Positions 49,756-58,948 of a stretch of 64,000 nucleotides of DNA are shown here, piece by piece. Every line of letters begins with the position of its first letter. Position 1 is the stretch's first letter. The stretch lies in contig CBIFVZ010000010.1 of assembly GCA_966185765.1 (NCBI GenBank), forward strand, positions 1-64,000, read 5' to 3'. This stretch comes from CBIFVZ01 sp966185765 (GTDB lineage Bacteria; Pseudomonadota; Gammaproteobacteria; Enterobacterales; Enterobacteriaceae). The translations under genes were made by a program, and so were the position numbers. Under the pieces are notes generated by a model that saw only the letters and a list, made by a program, of their open reading frames with translations, ran no database searches and was not told the DNA's origin.

Positions 49756-50532
49756 ATGTTCTTAATAATATTAATAAAATCGCTCATCATCGGCGGGCTG
49801 GTAGGCGTCGGTGTAGGCGCGGGGGCGGCACGTATGTTCCATGCCCCGACCACCCAGGGAATGGGGGCATTTCGCACACTGGGGGAGCTGAATTCCTGTG
49901 AAGGCGATCCGGCATCGCACTTCTCATTTGGACTGGGCTTCTTCTTCAACGCCTGGGCATCATCCGTTGCCGCAGGTGCTTTCACACAGGACGTTGACCA
50001 CCGCATTATCCCGAACTGGGGTGCGGCAGCGCTGATGATCAAAAACCGCAACGTGGGCGAAACCCTGCACGATCCGAAAAAGATGGCGATCGCGTGTGGC
50101 GTGATTGGCATGGTGGTTGTTGCCTTCCTGAACATGACCGCCTCTTCCGTACCGGAAGCGCTGCAGGTTACAGCGGTTAAGGTGCTGGTTCCGGCAGCTA
50201 ACCTGCTGGTGAACATCGTGATGCCGGTTATCTTCTGGCTCGCGGCAATCGATGCAGGCAAGCGTTCCGGCTTCTGGGCCACCATCTTCGGCGGTCTGGC
50301 ACAGCTGATTATGGGGAACGCCGTACCGGGTCTGGTACTGGGTATCCTGATTGGTAAAGGCGTTGAAGAGAGCGGCTGGAACCGCGTCACCAAAGTGATG
50401 ATGGCGGCGATTATCGTGCTGTTTGTTCTGAGTGGCTTCTTCCGCGGCTTCGATATGAAACTGCTGGAGTCCTTCCACCTCGGCGTGCCGAACTGGCTGG
50501 AACTCATTCATAACTCGATGAGCGGGAAATAA
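49756..50532 (+). CDS. DUF4311 family membrane protein (EF_0832/TIGR03579)
   Basis: The 258-residue protein starts at ATG 49756 (GTG 49753 would add one residue) after AAGGGTAGC. About seven hydrophobic segments are seen. The first is glycine-rich (SLIIGGLVGVGVGAGAARMF). The conserved loop ELNSCEGDPASHFSFGLGFFFNAW precedes TQDVDHRIIPNWGAAALMIKN. A second membrane protein follows directly. The pair looks like the two channel-forming subunits of a transporter, in the way EIIC and EIID pair in mannose-type PTS, but no PTS similarity is evident. Confidence 0.82.
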   Translation: MFLIILIKSLIIGGLVGVGVGAGAARMFHAPTTQGMGAFRTLGELNSCEGDPASHFSFGLGFFFNAWASSVAAGAFTQDVDHRIIPNWGAAALMIKNRNVGETLHDPKKMAIACGVIGMVVVAFLNMTASSVPEALQVTAVKVLVPAANLLVNIVMPVIFWLAAIDAGKRSGFWATIFGGLAQLIMGNAVPGLVLGILIGKGVEESGWNRVTKVMMAAIIVLFVLSGFFRGFDMKLLESFHLGVPNWLELIHNSMSGK

Positions 50533-50543
50533 GGAGCATACAA

Positions 50544-51185
50544 ATGGAAGAGAAAAAAGGTTTCTGGTATGCCGACTGGTCGTTCCCGATCTTCGTTGGC
50601 CTGCTTTCCTCCGGCGTGTTCGCCGGGACACACATGTACTACCTCTACGGCATTGGTGCCTTTAACGAAGTGGCCTTCGTGGCCATGCTGAAGGCCGGTA
50701 TCGACACCGGTGTTTACGGCGCGGTGGCAGCCTTTGGCGCAAGCTTCCTGTTTGCCCGTATTATCGAAGGCTCGCTGGTGGGTATTCTCGATATCGGCGG
50801 TGCGATTCAGACCGGTGTTGGGCTTGGCGTACCGGCACTGCTGTTGGGGGCAGGCTTTGTCTTCCCGGTGGCAAACTTTGCTGCTTCGCTGGTAACCGGT
50901 CTCGTGATTGGTCTGGCGATTGGTTATGTGATTATCCTGGCGCGTAAATTTACCGTGGGTCAGGGCAACACCACCTACGGCGCGGACGTGATGATGGGCG
51001 CGGGTAACGCTTCCGGTCGCTTCCTGGGACCGTTGATTATCCTCAGCGCAATGGGCGCGTCCATTCCTATCGGCCTGGGTTCACTGCTTGGCGCACTGCT
51101 GTTCTACGTGTGGCAGAAACCCATCACCGGCGGCGCAATCCTTGGAGCCATGCTCTTTGGTGCCTTCTTCCCGGTTGCACTCTAA
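50544..51185 (+). CDS. DUF4310 family membrane protein (EF_0833/TIGR03580)
   Basis: The 213-residue protein has about six hydrophobic segments, with many glycines. Visible stretches are FWYADWSFPIFVGLLSSGVF at the N-terminus, FLFARIIEGSLVGILDIGGA, and the near-C-terminal KPITGGAILGAMLFGAFFP. It starts 11 bp after the DUF4311 gene, preceded by AAGGAGCATACAA. With DUF4311 it is probably the membrane part of an uncharacterised carrier. The substrate is inferred from the enzymes encoded downstream. Confidence 0.82.
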   Translation: MEEKKGFWYADWSFPIFVGLLSSGVFAGTHMYYLYGIGAFNEVAFVAMLKAGIDTGVYGAVAAFGASFLFARIIEGSLVGILDIGGAIQTGVGLGVPALLLGAGFVFPVANFAASLVTGLVIGLAIGYVIILARKFTVGQGNTTYGADVMMGAGNASGRFLGPLIILSAMGASIPIGLGSLLGALLFYVWQKPITGGAILGAMLFGAFFPVAL

Positions 51186-51227
51186 GTTGTACGGGCGCTG
51201 CGGCGCCCGGTTTATCAGGAGAATCCC

Positions 51228-52361
51228 ATGTTTGACTTAATCCTGCGTCGGGCACGCCTGGCGGATGACAGCGTTATCGATATCGCGATTCAGGACGGTA
51301 AGATAGCGGCGCTGGGCGAGGTATCCGGTCCGGCGCGTGAGGAAAAGAACCTTGAAGGTAAGGGCTACGTCAGCGCGGGCTGGATCGACTCTCACGTACA
51401 TTGTTACCCCAAATCCCCGATTTATCACGACGAGCCTGACAGCGTCGGCATTGCGACCGGCGTGACGAGCGTTGTGGATGCAGGCAGTACCGGCGCGGAT
51501 GATATTGATGACTTCTATCAGCTTACGCGTGAAGCCACCACCGAGGTGTATGCGCTGCTGAACATTTCCCGCGTTGGGCTGATTGCGCAAAACGAGCTGG
51601 CCGATATGTCGCATATCGACAGCGTTGCTGCCAGCAAGGCTATCAAACGCTACCCGGATTTTATCGTTGGCATTAAAGCACGTATGAGTAGCAGCGTGGT
51701 GGAGGCCAACGGCATCAAACCGCTGGAGCGCGCTAAGCTCATTCAGAAAGAGAATGATGACCTGCCGCTGATGGTGCACATCGGCAATAACCCGCCGGAT
51801 CTCGACGAGATCGCCGACCTGCTGACTTCAGGTGACATCATTACCCACTGTTACAACGGCAAGCCTAACCGCATCCTGACGCCGACCGGTCAGCTGCGCG
51901 CGTCCGTCAGCCGGGCGCTGGCGCGTGGTGTGCGTATGGATATTGGCCACGGCACCGCAAGCTTCAGCTTTGCCGTTGCGCAGCAGGCTATTGCGCTGGG
52001 TATTCTGCCACACACTATCAGCTCCGATATTTACTGCAAAAACCGCATTAACGGACCGGTTCACAGTCTGGCTGCCGTAATGTCTAAATTCCTCGCCATC
52101 GGCATGACGCTGCCGGAGGTGATTGACTGCGTAACGGTACACGCTGCTGAAAGCATGCGCCTGGCGCATAAAGGCCGCCTGGCCGTTGGCGCGGATGCTG
52201 ACCTGACGGTGTTTGCGCTGCGCCGCCAGTCCACACTGTTTACCGATTCTGAGAACGACACGCTGCAGGCAGAAGAGCAGATCGTGGCGCTGGCTGCATT
52301 GCGCGCCGGCAAGTGGTTCATGACTGAACAAGGGAAAGCCGAAAATGTCTTCGATTTATGA
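51228..52361 (+). CDS. Amidohydrolase/deacetylase-family metalloenzyme (EF_0837/TIGR03583)
   Basis: The 377-residue protein has the amidohydrolase TIM-barrel layout. The beta-sandwich N-terminus (FDLILRRARLADDSVIDIAI) is followed by metal motif SHVHCYPKSP near residue 56. A probable carboxylated lysine lies in VGIKARMSSSVV, then HIGNNPPDL, ITHCYNGK and the Asp motif MDIGHGTASFSF. The closing KGRLAVGADADLTVF is typical. It resembles dihydroorotase and N-acyl-amino-acid deacylase branches. Beside a DgaE-like enzyme it probably frees an amine by deacylation. It overlaps the next gene by 17 bp. Confidence 0.88.
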   Translation: MFDLILRRARLADDSVIDIAIQDGKIAALGEVSGPAREEKNLEGKGYVSAGWIDSHVHCYPKSPIYHDEPDSVGIATGVTSVVDAGSTGADDIDDFYQLTREATTEVYALLNISRVGLIAQNELADMSHIDSVAASKAIKRYPDFIVGIKARMSSSVVEANGIKPLERAKLIQKENDDLPLMVHIGNNPPDLDEIADLLTSGDIITHCYNGKPNRILTPTGQLRASVSRALARGVRMDIGHGTASFSFAVAQQAIALGILPHTISSDIYCKNRINGPVHSLAAVMSKFLAIGMTLPEVIDCVTVHAAESMRLAHKGRLAVGADADLTVFALRRQSTLFTDSENDTLQAEEQIVALAALRAGKWFMTEQGKAENVFDL

Positions 52362-53460
52362 GAAATACCGTTTAAAGCAGGTCATTAACGCCTCAGGCCG
52401 TATGACTATCCTCGGCGTCTCTACGCCGCGCCCGGAAGTGGTGGAAGCCGTTAACACCGGTATGAACCATTACTTTGAGATGAAAGACCTGGTGAACAAG
52501 ACCGGCGAGTACATCGCAAAGCTGCTGGGCGTGGAAGGTGCGACGGTGGTGTCGTGCGCATCCGCTGGTATCGCACAGTCCATTGCCGCCGTGCTGGTCA
52601 AAGACAGCGAATGGCTGCTGGAAAACCTGCACGTCACGCCGCTTGAGAACAACGAAATCGTGTTGCCGAAGGGCCACAACGTCAACTTTGGCGCACCGGT
52701 CGGAACTATGGTGGCACTCGGCGGTGGTAAAATTGTTGAAGCGGGCTACGCCAACGAATGCTCGGCCGCACAGCTGGCAGCCGCCATCACGCCGCGCACG
52801 GCCGCTATCCTCTATATCAAATCTCACCACTGCGTACAAAAAAGCATGCTGAACGTCGCTCAGGCGGTGGACGTGGCGCGTGCGCACAACCTGCCGCTGA
52901 TTGTGGATGCGGCAGCGGAAGAAGATTTGCAGCGCTATTACCACGACGGTGCTGACCTTGTGATTTACAGCGGCGCGAAAGCCATTGAAGGGCCGACCAG
53001 CGGTCTGGTAATTGGCCGTACACAGTACGTGGAGTGGGTGAAGCGCCAGTCCAACGGTATTGGCCGTGCAATGAAAGTGGGCAAAGAAGGCATTCTCGGC
53101 CTGACCTGCGCCATTGAGCACTATCTTACCGCCGCCAAAGAGAGCGGGGACGAGATGGTGGCGAAAATGACGCCGTTTATCGAATCGCTGAACACGCTTA
53201 ACGGCGTAAGCGCCCGTGTGGTGTGGGATTCTGCGGGTCGTGATATTGCTCGCGCTGAAATCAAATTTGATGAAGCCACGACCGGCATCGCGACCGGCGA
53301 TCTCGTGGCCGCACTTAAGCAGGGCGAGTACGCGATTTATTTCCGTGGCTACAAGGCTAACGAAGGCATTATCGAAGCCGATGTGCGCAGCGTGACCGCC
53401 CCGCAGTTGGATATTATTTACCGCCGTATTAGTGAGTTACTTAAGGAGAAGCAGGCATGA
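52345..53460 (+). CDS. dgaE: DgaE-family PLP-dependent ammonia-lyase (EF_0838/TIGR03576)
   Basis: The 371-residue protein is a fold-type I PLP enzyme of the SelA/DgaE group. The PLP lysine is in VIYSGAKAIEGPTSGLVIG. The N-terminal INASGRMTILGVSTPRPEVV and the aspartate in LIVDAAAEEDLQRY agree. In Salmonella DgaE eliminates ammonia from D-glucosaminate-6-phosphate to give 2-keto-3-deoxygluconate-6-phosphate. The exact substrate here may differ. It overlaps the aldolase gene by 4 bp (ATGA). Confidence 0.88.
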   Translation: MSSIYEKYRLKQVINASGRMTILGVSTPRPEVVEAVNTGMNHYFEMKDLVNKTGEYIAKLLGVEGATVVSCASAGIAQSIAAVLVKDSEWLLENLHVTPLENNEIVLPKGHNVNFGAPVGTMVALGGGKIVEAGYANECSAAQLAAAITPRTAAILYIKSHHCVQKSMLNVAQAVDVARAHNLPLIVDAAAEEDLQRYYHDGADLVIYSGAKAIEGPTSGLVIGRTQYVEWVKRQSNGIGRAMKVGKEGILGLTCAIEHYLTAAKESGDEMVAKMTPFIESLNTLNGVSARVVWDSAGRDIARAEIKFDEATTGIATGDLVAALKQGEYAIYFRGYKANEGIIEADVRSVTAPQLDIIYRRISELLKEKQA

Positions 53461-54197
53461 AACTGACCCCCAATTTTTACCGTGACCGCGTATGCCTCAA
53501 CGTGCTGGCAGGCTCCAAAGAGAACGCAAAAGCCATTTATGAGGCAGCGGAAGGCCACGTGCTGGTGGGCGTTTTGTCCAAAGATTATCCGGACGTAGAC
53601 AGCGCGGTTGCTGACATGCGCGAATACGCAAAACTGATTGATAACGCGCTGTCCGTGGGGCTTGGTGCAGGCGATCCTAACCAGTCAGCGATGGTGAGTG
53701 AAATTTCACGCCAGGTACAGCCGCAGCACGTAAATCAGGTTTTCACCGGCGTAGGTCCAAGCCGTGCACTGCTGGGGCAGAACGACTCCGTCGTTAACGG
53801 TTTAATCTCACCAACCGGCACTGTCGGCATGGTGAAAATCTCCACCGGGCCGCTAAGCTCTGGTCAGCCGGATGCGATTGTGCCGGTTGAAACCGCCATT
53901 GCGCTGCTCAAAGACATGGGCGGCAGCTCGGTGAAGTACTTCCCGATGGGCGGCCTCAAGCACCGTGACGAGTTTGAAGCCGTGGCAAAAGCCTGTGCAC
54001 AGCATGATTTCTGGCTGGAGCCAACGGGTGGAATCGATCTTGAGAACTACGAAGAGATTCTCAAGATTGCACTCGACGCGGGTGTGAGCAAAATCATTCC
54101 GCATATCTACAGCTCCATTATCGACAAAGCCAGCGGCGACACGCGCCCGGAAGACGTACGCACGCTACTGGCGATGACGAAAAAGCTGGTTGGGTAA
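53457..54197 (+). CDS. dgaF: DgaF-family 2-dehydro-3-deoxy-phosphogluconate aldolase (EF_0839/TIGR03581)
   Basis: The 246-residue protein belongs to the DgaF group of KDPG-type aldolases. Recognisable parts are HVLVGVLSKDYPDVDSAV, GLGAGDPNQSAMVSEI, and VKYFPMGGLKHRDEFEAVA, which holds the likely Schiff-base lysine. The late segment EPTGGIDLENYEEIL is also typical. It would split a 2-keto-3-deoxy sugar-acid phosphate into pyruvate and glyceraldehyde-3-phosphate, completing the pathway started by the PLP enzyme. A 428-bp gap with a strong hairpin follows. Confidence 0.9.
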   Translation: MKLTPNFYRDRVCLNVLAGSKENAKAIYEAAEGHVLVGVLSKDYPDVDSAVADMREYAKLIDNALSVGLGAGDPNQSAMVSEISRQVQPQHVNQVFTGVGPSRALLGQNDSVVNGLISPTGTVGMVKISTGPLSSGQPDAIVPVETAIALLKDMGGSSVKYFPMGGLKHRDEFEAVAKACAQHDFWLEPTGGIDLENYEEILKIALDAGVSKIIPHIYSSIIDKASGDTRPEDVRTLLAMTKKLVG

Positions 54198-54625
54198 TTC
54201 CTCCTGCAGCCAGATTTTATGGCGGCAATAGAGGTGACCCTGGCCCGGTTTGCAACGGTGAAGGTGAGCAGACCAGGCCTGGCCACAAATGTGCACAGTC
54301 TCGCAAAAGCACAGCAGTGTGTTCTCTTACCCAACAAGAGCAGGTACGAAGCGCCAGTAATGGGATGGCGATTCGTACTCAGAGAGAGGAAAGGGGCTGG
54401 TCGGTTCATTTCGTTATCACCATGCTCTGCGCCATCACCGGGATTGTGCACCCCTACTCTTTGCTTAACGGCAGAGGGTTAGGGTGAGCAGGTCAGTCAC
54501 TGCCTGCTCACCCTAACCGGGATATCAACGCATCCATTCATTCACTACCGGCGTGACCGTTTGCTGTCAGACACGCTATCGCTTCGACATACTTTTGCGC
54601 CAGGTGCGCGAAACGGAGGATACAC
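54198..54625. other. Gap between dgaF and the lactonase gene
   Basis: No gene is supported in these 428 bp. They contain the perfect hairpin repeat at 54477-54518 and must hold the lactonase promoter. A GGAGG ribosome site lies at 54614-54618. An 87-codon frame across 54219-54482 has no ribosome site and no family. Confidence 0.5.
54477..54518. repeat. Perfect 16-bp hairpin, REP-like intergenic element
   Basis: The arm GGTTAGGGTGAGCAGG at 54477-54492 and its exact complement at 54503-54518 are separated by 10 nt. The GGTTAGGGTGAG arm resembles intergenic repeats common in enterobacteria. It may stabilise or end the dga-type transcript. Confidence 0.65.
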
Positions 54626-55780
54626 ATGGCACTGAAACACTCTTTGCTGGCACTTGCGCTGGCAGCCTGCGCAGGCTCAGCGTTAGCAGCACAACCGCAT
54701 TACGCATGGGTTGGCACTTACAATCCAAATGGCGAAGGGCTGTATCGCTTCGCGCTTAACGCCCAAACCGGCGCACTTACCGACAAAACGCTGGTTAGCA
54801 CATTGCCTAATGCAGCGCAGCTTACGACTTCTGCTGATGGCAAAACGCTCTACCTTGCCAGCGAAGTGGAAAAGGGCGTGGTACAGGCGCTGCGCGTGAA
54901 AGAAAACGGTGAGCTGGAGGCGCTCAATCAGGTGGCATCCGGTGGAGATGGCCCGGTATATCTGTCGCTCACGCCAAACGGTAAACATCTGCTGGTTGCA
55001 AACTACGTCAGTGGTTCCGTGGCGGTGCTGCCGGTCAACGCCGACGGCAGTCTGAATGAGGCCAGTGATGTGCAGCAGCACGACGGCCCACCAGGCGCGG
55101 CGAAACCCGCAGCGGCCGTTGAAGGCAGCTTTGCTATCAGCGATCACAATGGGCCACACGCGCATATGATTGCCGCCGATCCGCAGGGTAAATTTGTTTT
55201 TGCGACCGACCTGGGGCTGGACAGGATTTATCAGTACCGGTTTGATGAGGCCAGCGGTAAGCTCACGCCCAATTCCCCGCCCTGGATATCAGCCTCGTCC
55301 GCCGGTGCGGGGCCGCGCCATTTTGTTTTCACCCCAAAAGGCGATGCACTCTGGTTGATTAACGAAGAAGCTTCCACCTTGACCCACTATCAATTAGATG
55401 TGCAAAAAGGCACGTTGACGGAGGGTAAAACGGTCTCCTCCTTACCAGAGGGTTATAAAGGCACCAGTTTTGCTGCTGGACTCGTCCTAAATTCTGACGG
55501 AACAAGCCTTTATGTCGCCAATCGATTGCGTAACAGCATTTCGCACTTTACTCTGAGCGGGAACAGCGAATTAATATTAAAGGATGAGCTATGGACCGGG
55601 GGCGATTATCCACGCACGCTGACGCTAAGCCCTGACGGGCGCTGGCTTTATGCAATGAATCAGCGCAGTGACAATATTACCCGGTTTCATGTTGCAACGG
55701 ATGGCGGAAAACTAACGCCTGTTGGCGATTTCACGCCAGTGGGTAGCCCTTCTCAGATGGTCATTACGCCGCTGAAATAA
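54626..55780 (+). CDS. Periplasmic lactonase-family beta-propeller protein
   Basis: The 384-residue protein starts at ATG 54626 after GGAGGATACAC. A signal peptide ends near GSALA|AQPHY. The rest is a seven-bladed propeller of the 6-phosphogluconolactonase/YbhE type: YAWVGTYNPNGEGLYRF, GPVYLSLTPNGKHLLVANY, DHNGPHAHMIAADPQGKFVF and RTLTLSPDGRWLYAMNQRSD. The H-x-H and R residues of YbhE-like enzymes appear in GPHAHM and GAGPRHFVF. The export signal means it would open sugar lactones in the periplasm, before uptake by the neighbouring transporter. Confidence 0.88.
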   Translation: MALKHSLLALALAACAGSALAAQPHYAWVGTYNPNGEGLYRFALNAQTGALTDKTLVSTLPNAAQLTTSADGKTLYLASEVEKGVVQALRVKENGELEALNQVASGGDGPVYLSLTPNGKHLLVANYVSGSVAVLPVNADGSLNEASDVQQHDGPPGAAKPAAAVEGSFAISDHNGPHAHMIAADPQGKFVFATDLGLDRIYQYRFDEASGKLTPNSPPWISASSAGAGPRHFVFTPKGDALWLINEEASTLTHYQLDVQKGTLTEGKTVSSLPEGYKGTSFAAGLVLNSDGTSLYVANRLRNSISHFTLSGNSELILKDELWTGGDYPRTLTLSPDGRWLYAMNQRSDNITRFHVATDGGKLTPVGDFTPVGSPSQMVITPLK

Positions 55781-55804
55781 AGGGTTAAACGAGAGGAAAC
55801 AGAG

Positions 55805-57715
55805 TTGCGATTCCCTAATCAACGCCTGGCTCAACTGTTTGAGCTGTTGCAAAATGAAACGCTGCCGCAGGATGAGCTGGCGCGCAGGCTTTCTGTTTCC
55901 ACTCGTACTGTTCGCGCCGATATTACCGCGCTGAATGCGCTGTTACTGCAACACGGGGTGCAGTTCATCCTTAACCGCGGCGCGGGGTACCAGCTTAAAA
56001 TTGATGACCCAAAACGCTATGCGGCGCTGCGTGAAATGCCACAGCGCCAGTTGCGTATCCCGCGCACCGGGCCAGAGCGCGTGCAGTATCTGCTGGTGCG
56101 TTTTCTCACCTCTGCCTTCTCCCTTAAGCTTGAAGATCTCGCTGAAGAGTGGTTTGTCAGTCGCGCGACGCTGCAAAATGATATGGCAGAAGTGCGCGAG
56201 TGGTTTAACCGCTACAACCTGACAATTGAGACCCGCCCGCGTCACGGTATGAAGCTGTTTGGCAGCGAGATGTCGGTTCGTGCAAGCCTCACTGATTTGT
56301 TGTGGCAGGTTTGGCTTGAAGACAATGAAAACCCGCTGCTGACTGAAGAGGCGCTGAACGCTGGCGCGCCGCAGCAGATGGCCGCAACCATTCATGACTG
56401 CTTTAGCCGCTACCGCATCCGTATGACCGACGAAGGCGAGCAGTTCATTTGTTTGTACTGCGCGGTCGCGGTACGCCGCATCAGCGAAGGCTATCCGCTG
56501 TCAGGCTTTACGGCAGACGATGTGGACGAGAATGTGCGTTTTGCCGCACGTGATATCGCGCATGCGTTACAAAACCTGGCCGGGAAGCCGCTTTCTGCTT
56601 CGGAGGAAAACTGGCTGTGTGTGCACATTGCCGCACGCCAGATTCAGGAGGTGGCGCCGAGTGCCATCAGCGCCGACGACGATGAAGCGCTGGTCAATTA
56701 CATCCTGAGCTACATCAACACCCACTTTAATTACAACTTGCTTACTGACGAGCAGTTGCACGCCGACTTGCTCACCCACATCAAAACTATGATTACCCGG
56801 GTGCGCTACCAGATAAACCTGCCTAATCCGCTACTGGATAACATTAAGCAGCACTATCCTCTCGCGTGGGATATGACCCTTGCCGCTGTATCGAGCTGGG
56901 GGAAATACACGCCGTATATCATCAGCGAAAACGAAGTGGGATTCCTGGTGCTGCATATTGGCGTAGGCCTTGAGCGACACTACAACATTGGCTACCGGCG
57001 TGAGCCGCACGTGCTGCTGGTGTGCGACACTGGCAACTCCACTGTGCGTATGATCCAGGCCATGCTGCTGCGTAAATACCCGCAGCTTGAAGTCACGCGC
57101 ATTATCTCGCTGCGTGAATACGAGCAGCTTGAGAGTATTGAAGAAGACTTTGTGATTTCCACCGCCCGCGCCAGCGAAAAAGACAAGCCCATCGTGGTGA
57201 TGTCACCGTTTCCGACTGATTACCAGCTTGACCAGATTGGCAAACTGGTGCTGGTGGACCGCACGCGCCCGTGGATGCTGGAAAAGTATTTCGATGCAGA
57301 GCATTTTCGCATTATCGACCAGCCCATGACCCAGCAGATGTTGTTCAGTGAACTGTGCGCCCAGCTTGAAGCCGAGGGCTATGTTGACCACGAATTTCTG
57401 CCGTCGGTTATTGAGCGTGAAGCTATCGTGAGCACCATGCTGGGCGAGGGGATTGCGCTCCCGCACTCACTGGGACTGCTCGCCAGACGCACCGTGGTAT
57501 ATACCGTACTGGCACCTGAGGGCATTGCATGGGGCGATGAAATAGCGCACGTTATCTTCCTGCTGGCTATCAGCAAGCGTGAATATGAAGAGGCAATGGC
57601 GATTTACGACATATTCGTCACCTTCCTGCGTGAGCGGGCAATGGCCCGGCTGCGCGACAGCCGGGACTTTGCTGAATTCAAATCGGTCGCTATTGCTTCA
57701 CTGAGCCGCTTCTGA
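55805..57715 (+). CDS. PRD/EIIB/EIIA transcriptional regulator (BglG/MtlR type)
   Basis: The start is a TTG at 55805 (read MRFPNQRLAQLFEL), 6 nt after GAGGAAA; the product is 636 residues. Domains in order are HTH_11 (5-60), Mga-type HTH (88-170), PRD1 (about 175-285), PRD2 (about 290-395), an EIIB-like domain with C407 (LLVCDTGNST), and EIIA with H554 (ALPHSLG). PRD2 keeps H325 and H384. PRD1 keeps H274, but its first conserved histidine is replaced by Cys219-Ala. Such proteins activate sugar operons according to PTS phosphorylation. It most likely controls the adjacent EF_0829-type operon. Confidence 0.88.
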   Translation: MRFPNQRLAQLFELLQNETLPQDELARRLSVSTRTVRADITALNALLLQHGVQFILNRGAGYQLKIDDPKRYAALREMPQRQLRIPRTGPERVQYLLVRFLTSAFSLKLEDLAEEWFVSRATLQNDMAEVREWFNRYNLTIETRPRHGMKLFGSEMSVRASLTDLLWQVWLEDNENPLLTEEALNAGAPQQMAATIHDCFSRYRIRMTDEGEQFICLYCAVAVRRISEGYPLSGFTADDVDENVRFAARDIAHALQNLAGKPLSASEENWLCVHIAARQIQEVAPSAISADDDEALVNYILSYINTHFNYNLLTDEQLHADLLTHIKTMITRVRYQINLPNPLLDNIKQHYPLAWDMTLAAVSSWGKYTPYIISENEVGFLVLHIGVGLERHYNIGYRREPHVLLVCDTGNSTVRMIQAMLLRKYPQLEVTRIISLREYEQLESIEEDFVISTARASEKDKPIVVMSPFPTDYQLDQIGKLVLVDRTRPWMLEKYFDAEHFRIIDQPMTQQMLFSELCAQLEAEGYVDHEFLPSVIEREAIVSTMLGEGIALPHSLGLLARRTVVYTVLAPEGIAWGDEIAHVIFLLAISKREYEEAMAIYDIFVTFLRERAMARLRDSRDFAEFKSVAIASLSRF

Positions 57716-57719
57716 CGGC

Positions 57720-58733
<1,014 letters not shown>

Positions 58734-58916
58734 AGTGACTCACTTTGTTTTCAGCGTCATAAAGTCATCGTGCAGGCAACGCTGCACTGGACCCTACATA
58801 GTGCATAAAACTTATTCATAAAGGTTAGCAAAGTGAGCCATTGCAGCGTTTGCATGATGTTTCCTGAAGCCTGCCCGGAATGTATTGATTGCTTTTTGTG
58901 CGGGAGTAACGATAAT

Positions 58917-58936
58917 TATGCGCATACCTATGCGCA
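58917..58936. promoter_or_regulatory. Candidate CcdAB autoregulatory operator
   Basis: The palindrome TATGCGCATA (58917-58926) and a second TATGCGCA (58929-58936) are 12 bp apart. They lie between a GATAAT -10-like box (58911-58916) and the ccdA ribosome site. CcdA-CcdB complexes repress their own promoter by binding such repeated palindromes. Confidence 0.55.
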
Positions 58937-58948
58937 AAGGAGAGGACC

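Noticed and set aside
50544..51185. DUF4310 protein as a PTS EIIC subunit
   Set aside because: Membrane topology is compatible, but no EIIC signature could be read, so it is left as an uncharacterised membrane protein.
54219..54482. 87-codon frame between dgaF and the lactonase gene
   Set aside because: No ribosome site and no recognisable protein; it runs into a hairpin repeat.
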